From Prevotellaceae bacterium (GTDB taxonomy: Bacteria; Bacteroidota; Bacteroidia; Bacteroidales; UBA932), in the NCBI GenBank assembly GCA_031278135.1, contig JAITKY010000275.1, positions 1-8,621 on the forward strand: 8,621 bases of DNA, read 5' to 3'. Under the pieces are notes generated by a model. That model worked only from the letters and a program-made list of their open reading frames with translations. It made no database searches and was not told where the DNA came from. The translations under genes were made by a program, and so were the position numbers. Shown here in pieces: positions 6,736 to 8,621 of this stretch (position 1 is its first letter; each line of letters opens with the position of its first letter).

Positions 6736-8481
6736 TTATTTATTATTTACGTGTGAAATATCAGCCAAAGGAAATGCGACATAGAACCAGTAAGTATTTT
6801 TGAATTGCCGTTCCATCGTCTGACGAACTTTTGCATCGGTGAATACGTGAGGAACAAGAACTTCCATCATATCGAAACGTTCACGGACATTATTTGGGAC
6901 AGGATATTCCTGATAGAAACTGTCGTCTAATTTGTTCAGATTCTTGTACAGCACAAGCAATTCGGCATAGTGAACCGGTAGCGAAGGATATTCAAGTCCG
7001 GCATAGTAAGTGTCGAAACATTTTTTTGCATTATCGTAGTTTCTTTCGAGCATGTAGTATGCCATAAGGTATTCGAATGCTGGACGATGAAAAGGATTGG
7101 CTTGCAGAATGGCTTTGATTCCATCTGTTTTTCCTTCCATCAGAACATCGCTGGCAGCAGTTACGGGAATATTGTGTTCGTTGCCACGTAATCCGGTTTT
7201 GTAAAATAGCGTTTTATCCAATAGATAGCGGTATTTTCCTGCAAGAGCGCTATCGCCGGCGGCAACGGCACATTCGAATAAACGCTTGATATTGCGGACG
7301 TCGTATCCTTTGTAATAGTTTTTGCCGACTATCGATTCGAAACAGCAACGGCGTATCGCATTGGGCAATCCCAGAAGGTAGAAAAGTTCGCTTGCTACAT
7401 AACAGTGTGTATCATCATGCATGTCGATAAACAGTCCCGGAACACCTATCTGACTGTAATGGAACATCTTGTCGGGCATCGCTCCCGTTTGTTGCAGGGC
7501 AAGATTGAGATAAAAACACTGTAGCGGTCCTGTCGCTGTTTTTTCAGATATCGACAGGATTTTTGACCAGTTACCTTTTCCGGATTCGTGCATCATTTCC
7601 ATGATATGTTCTGTATTGGGATGGCGAGTGATTGTTATGACAAAAAATATTGCCGCAAACATCAGTGTGTCTGCAATCAACACCGCTTTTGTACTTGTCC
7701 TGACTTTCTTTACAGTCAGTCCCGCAAACGGCAGTATAATGACAGACAACCACGAGATTTTCAGGAAAATAGACTTGTTAATATGCAGGTCGTCCCAAAC
7801 CGTGTATTGCCAATATGCTTGCTTGATGCTGACAGGATATATTAAATAACGGAATATCAAAGGTATCAGTAGGCACACAGCAACGGCAACCGCCATTTGT
7901 AACAGATGTCTTTTCTGTCGGTGCTGTAAACAGAATATCAGAAAAAGAACGACTGTCAACACCACATTTCCCGATGTGACAAGATAGCATAAAACGACTG
8001 TGCCGCAAATCATTGCCGGAGCGTATCGGTATTTTGTAACGACAGTCAACAGCCGGAAAAAAGCAAGCGCTGTAACGACGCTCAACTCTACTCCGATGTC
8101 GAACTGTATGCCGGCAACTGCAGGAAGAAAAAATAACGCCGGAATGCTCGAAACAGACATCGATTTCCCGAATATCGACAATAAAACTGACACTTTACGG
8201 TATTCGTAACAAAACGCAAAAAATACAATCAAATATATGCACGCTCCTGCTAACGGATGAAGAAAAAATTGCGTAAGAAACGTGCCTGTCAAGGCAACAA
8301 CGCCTCCCGGCTGATGAAGATATTGTAACAGATAAGAACGTGTAAACAAAAACATTTGAGACTGCTCCTGTACAAGTATGGCATATCTGTTCAAAAAAAA
8401 GTACCAACAAAATACAAAAACTGTCAATATTAAACCCATAACACCAACTACCAACAACAGTTTATTTTTTCCGACTGTCAT
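6736..8481 (-). CDS. DUF6057-type polytopic membrane protein with soluble helical C-terminus
   Basis: The 581-residue product has two halves. Residues 1-285 are strongly hydrophobic with about 8-9 predicted membrane helices (near 7-30, 61-92, 112-126, 130-148, 155-185 as two, 193-216, 238-257, 266-285). Residues about 290-581 are soluble and helical, with pairs of helices such as AFEYLMAYYMLERNYDNAKKCFDTYY (468-493) that look like tetratricopeptide-type repeats. I recognise it as the family called DUF6057 in Bacteroidales, from its size, its architecture and its partner gene; its function is unknown. The multi-spanning first half and helical tail loosely recall GT-C membrane glycosyltransferases, but I see no catalytic motif that proves this. 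The frame is open to a TTG at 8535, but that TTG is inside the -33 box; ATG 8481 (MTVGKNKLLLVVG) places the start about 17 bases after the predicted transcript start. Confidence 0.8.
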   Translation of the reverse strand: MTVGKNKLLLVVGVMGLILTVFVFCWYFFLNRYAILVQEQSQMFLFTRSYLLQYLHQPGGVVALTGTFLTQFFLHPLAGACIYLIVFFAFCYEYRKVSVLLSIFGKSMSVSSIPALFFLPAVAGIQFDIGVELSVVTALAFFRLLTVVTKYRYAPAMICGTVVLCYLVTSGNVVLTVVLFLIFCLQHRQKRHLLQMAVAVAVCLLIPLIFRYLIYPVSIKQAYWQYTVWDDLHINKSIFLKISWLSVIILPFAGLTVKKVRTSTKAVLIADTLMFAAIFFVITITRHPNTEHIMEMMHESGKGNWSKILSISEKTATGPLQCFYLNLALQQTGAMPDKMFHYSQIGVPGLFIDMHDDTHCYVASELFYLLGLPNAIRRCCFESIVGKNYYKGYDVRNIKRLFECAVAAGDSALAGKYRYLLDKTLFYKTGLRGNEHNIPVTAASDVLMEGKTDGIKAILQANPFHRPAFEYLMAYYMLERNYDNAKKCFDTYYAGLEYPSLPVHYAELLVLYKNLNKLDDSFYQEYPVPNNVRERFDMMEVLVPHVFTDAKVRQTMERQFKNTYWFYVAFPLADISHVNNK

Positions 8482-8504
8482 ATCCTTTACATTTTTTCTC
8501 GGTA

Positions 8505-8536
8505 CAAAGGTAAGATTAATTTTATTGATTTTCAAA
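8505..8536 (-). promoter_or_regulatory. Bacteroidota-type promoter of the DUF6057/TolB-like operon
   Basis: On the minus strand TTTG (8536-8533), 20 bases, then TACCTTTG (8512-8505) match the -33 and -7 consensus boxes fully. Transcription should start near 8498, leaving about 17 bases to ATG 8481. An AAAGGA-like stretch sits just before that ATG and may help ribosome binding, though SD use is weak in this phylum. Confidence 0.78.
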
Positions 8537-8576
8537 TCAGCATGATGAATGATGAAGGTTAAAGCGTAACGCGAGA

Positions 8577-8615
8577 ATGGAAACGCAAAGAACTTTTCGT
8601 TCTTTGCGTTTCCAT
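8577..8615. terminator. Perfect 17-bp stem-loop at right edge, probable terminator
   Basis: ATGGAAACGCAAAGAAC (8577-8593) and its exact reverse complement (8599-8615) flank a 5-base TTTTC loop. On the + strand the stem is followed by CTTTTG at the window edge; on the minus strand by only TTCTC. It lies 41 bases upstream of the -33 box of the DUF6057 operon. It most likely ends a transcript from a gene beyond the right edge, reading on the minus strand, or serves both directions. Its T runs are short, so terminator function is probable rather than certain. Confidence 0.55.
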
Positions 8616-8621
8616 CTTTTG

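Overview
The window looks like chromosomal DNA from a member of the Bacteroidota, most likely order Bacteroidales. Three things point there: a PorP/SprF-type outer-membrane protein of the type IX secretion system family; a polytopic protein of the DUF6057 type followed by a TolB-like lipoprotein; and two promoters that match the Bacteroidota consensus (TTG/TTTG, then about 19-20 bases, then TAnnTTTG, both reading TACCTTTG). No SD-like element is convincing in front of most genes, which also fits that phylum. The DNA is moderately AT-rich. I see no tRNA, rRNA, CRISPR array, insertion sequence or phage gene.

Layout. At the left edge (2-148, + strand) is the tail of an unidentified gene running into the window. 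Everything else is on the minus strand, in two transcription units. Unit A (about 5054 down to 216) is recJ, a PorP/SprF family gene, mtaB and a TatD-family nuclease. It starts at a clear promoter at 5060-5089. recJ and the PorP gene are 12 bases apart and in the same frame. The PorP stop codon and the mtaB start codon are immediately adjacent (TAG-ATG). Unit B (about 8498 down to 5272) is a DUF6057-type membrane protein and, three bases after its stop, a TolB/PD40 lipoprotein carrying a CxxCH heme-c-type motif. Unit B has its own promoter (8505-8536) and a strong intrinsic terminator (5135-5172) that isolates it from unit A.

Function. Unit A mixes DNA repair (RecJ), tRNA modification (MtaB, ms2t6A37) and a housekeeping nuclease (TatD) with one envelope protein, the PorP/SprF homologue, whose only usable start is TTG. 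Unit B looks like a dedicated envelope module: an inner-membrane protein with about 8-9 helices and a soluble helical tail, paired with a secreted beta-propeller lipoprotein that may bind heme. Its function is not known to me and it is the best candidate here for an undescribed system.

The promoters also correct gene starts: the longest open frames of recJ and the DUF6057 gene run upstream into or through their own promoters, so the real starts must lie downstream (5033 and 8481).
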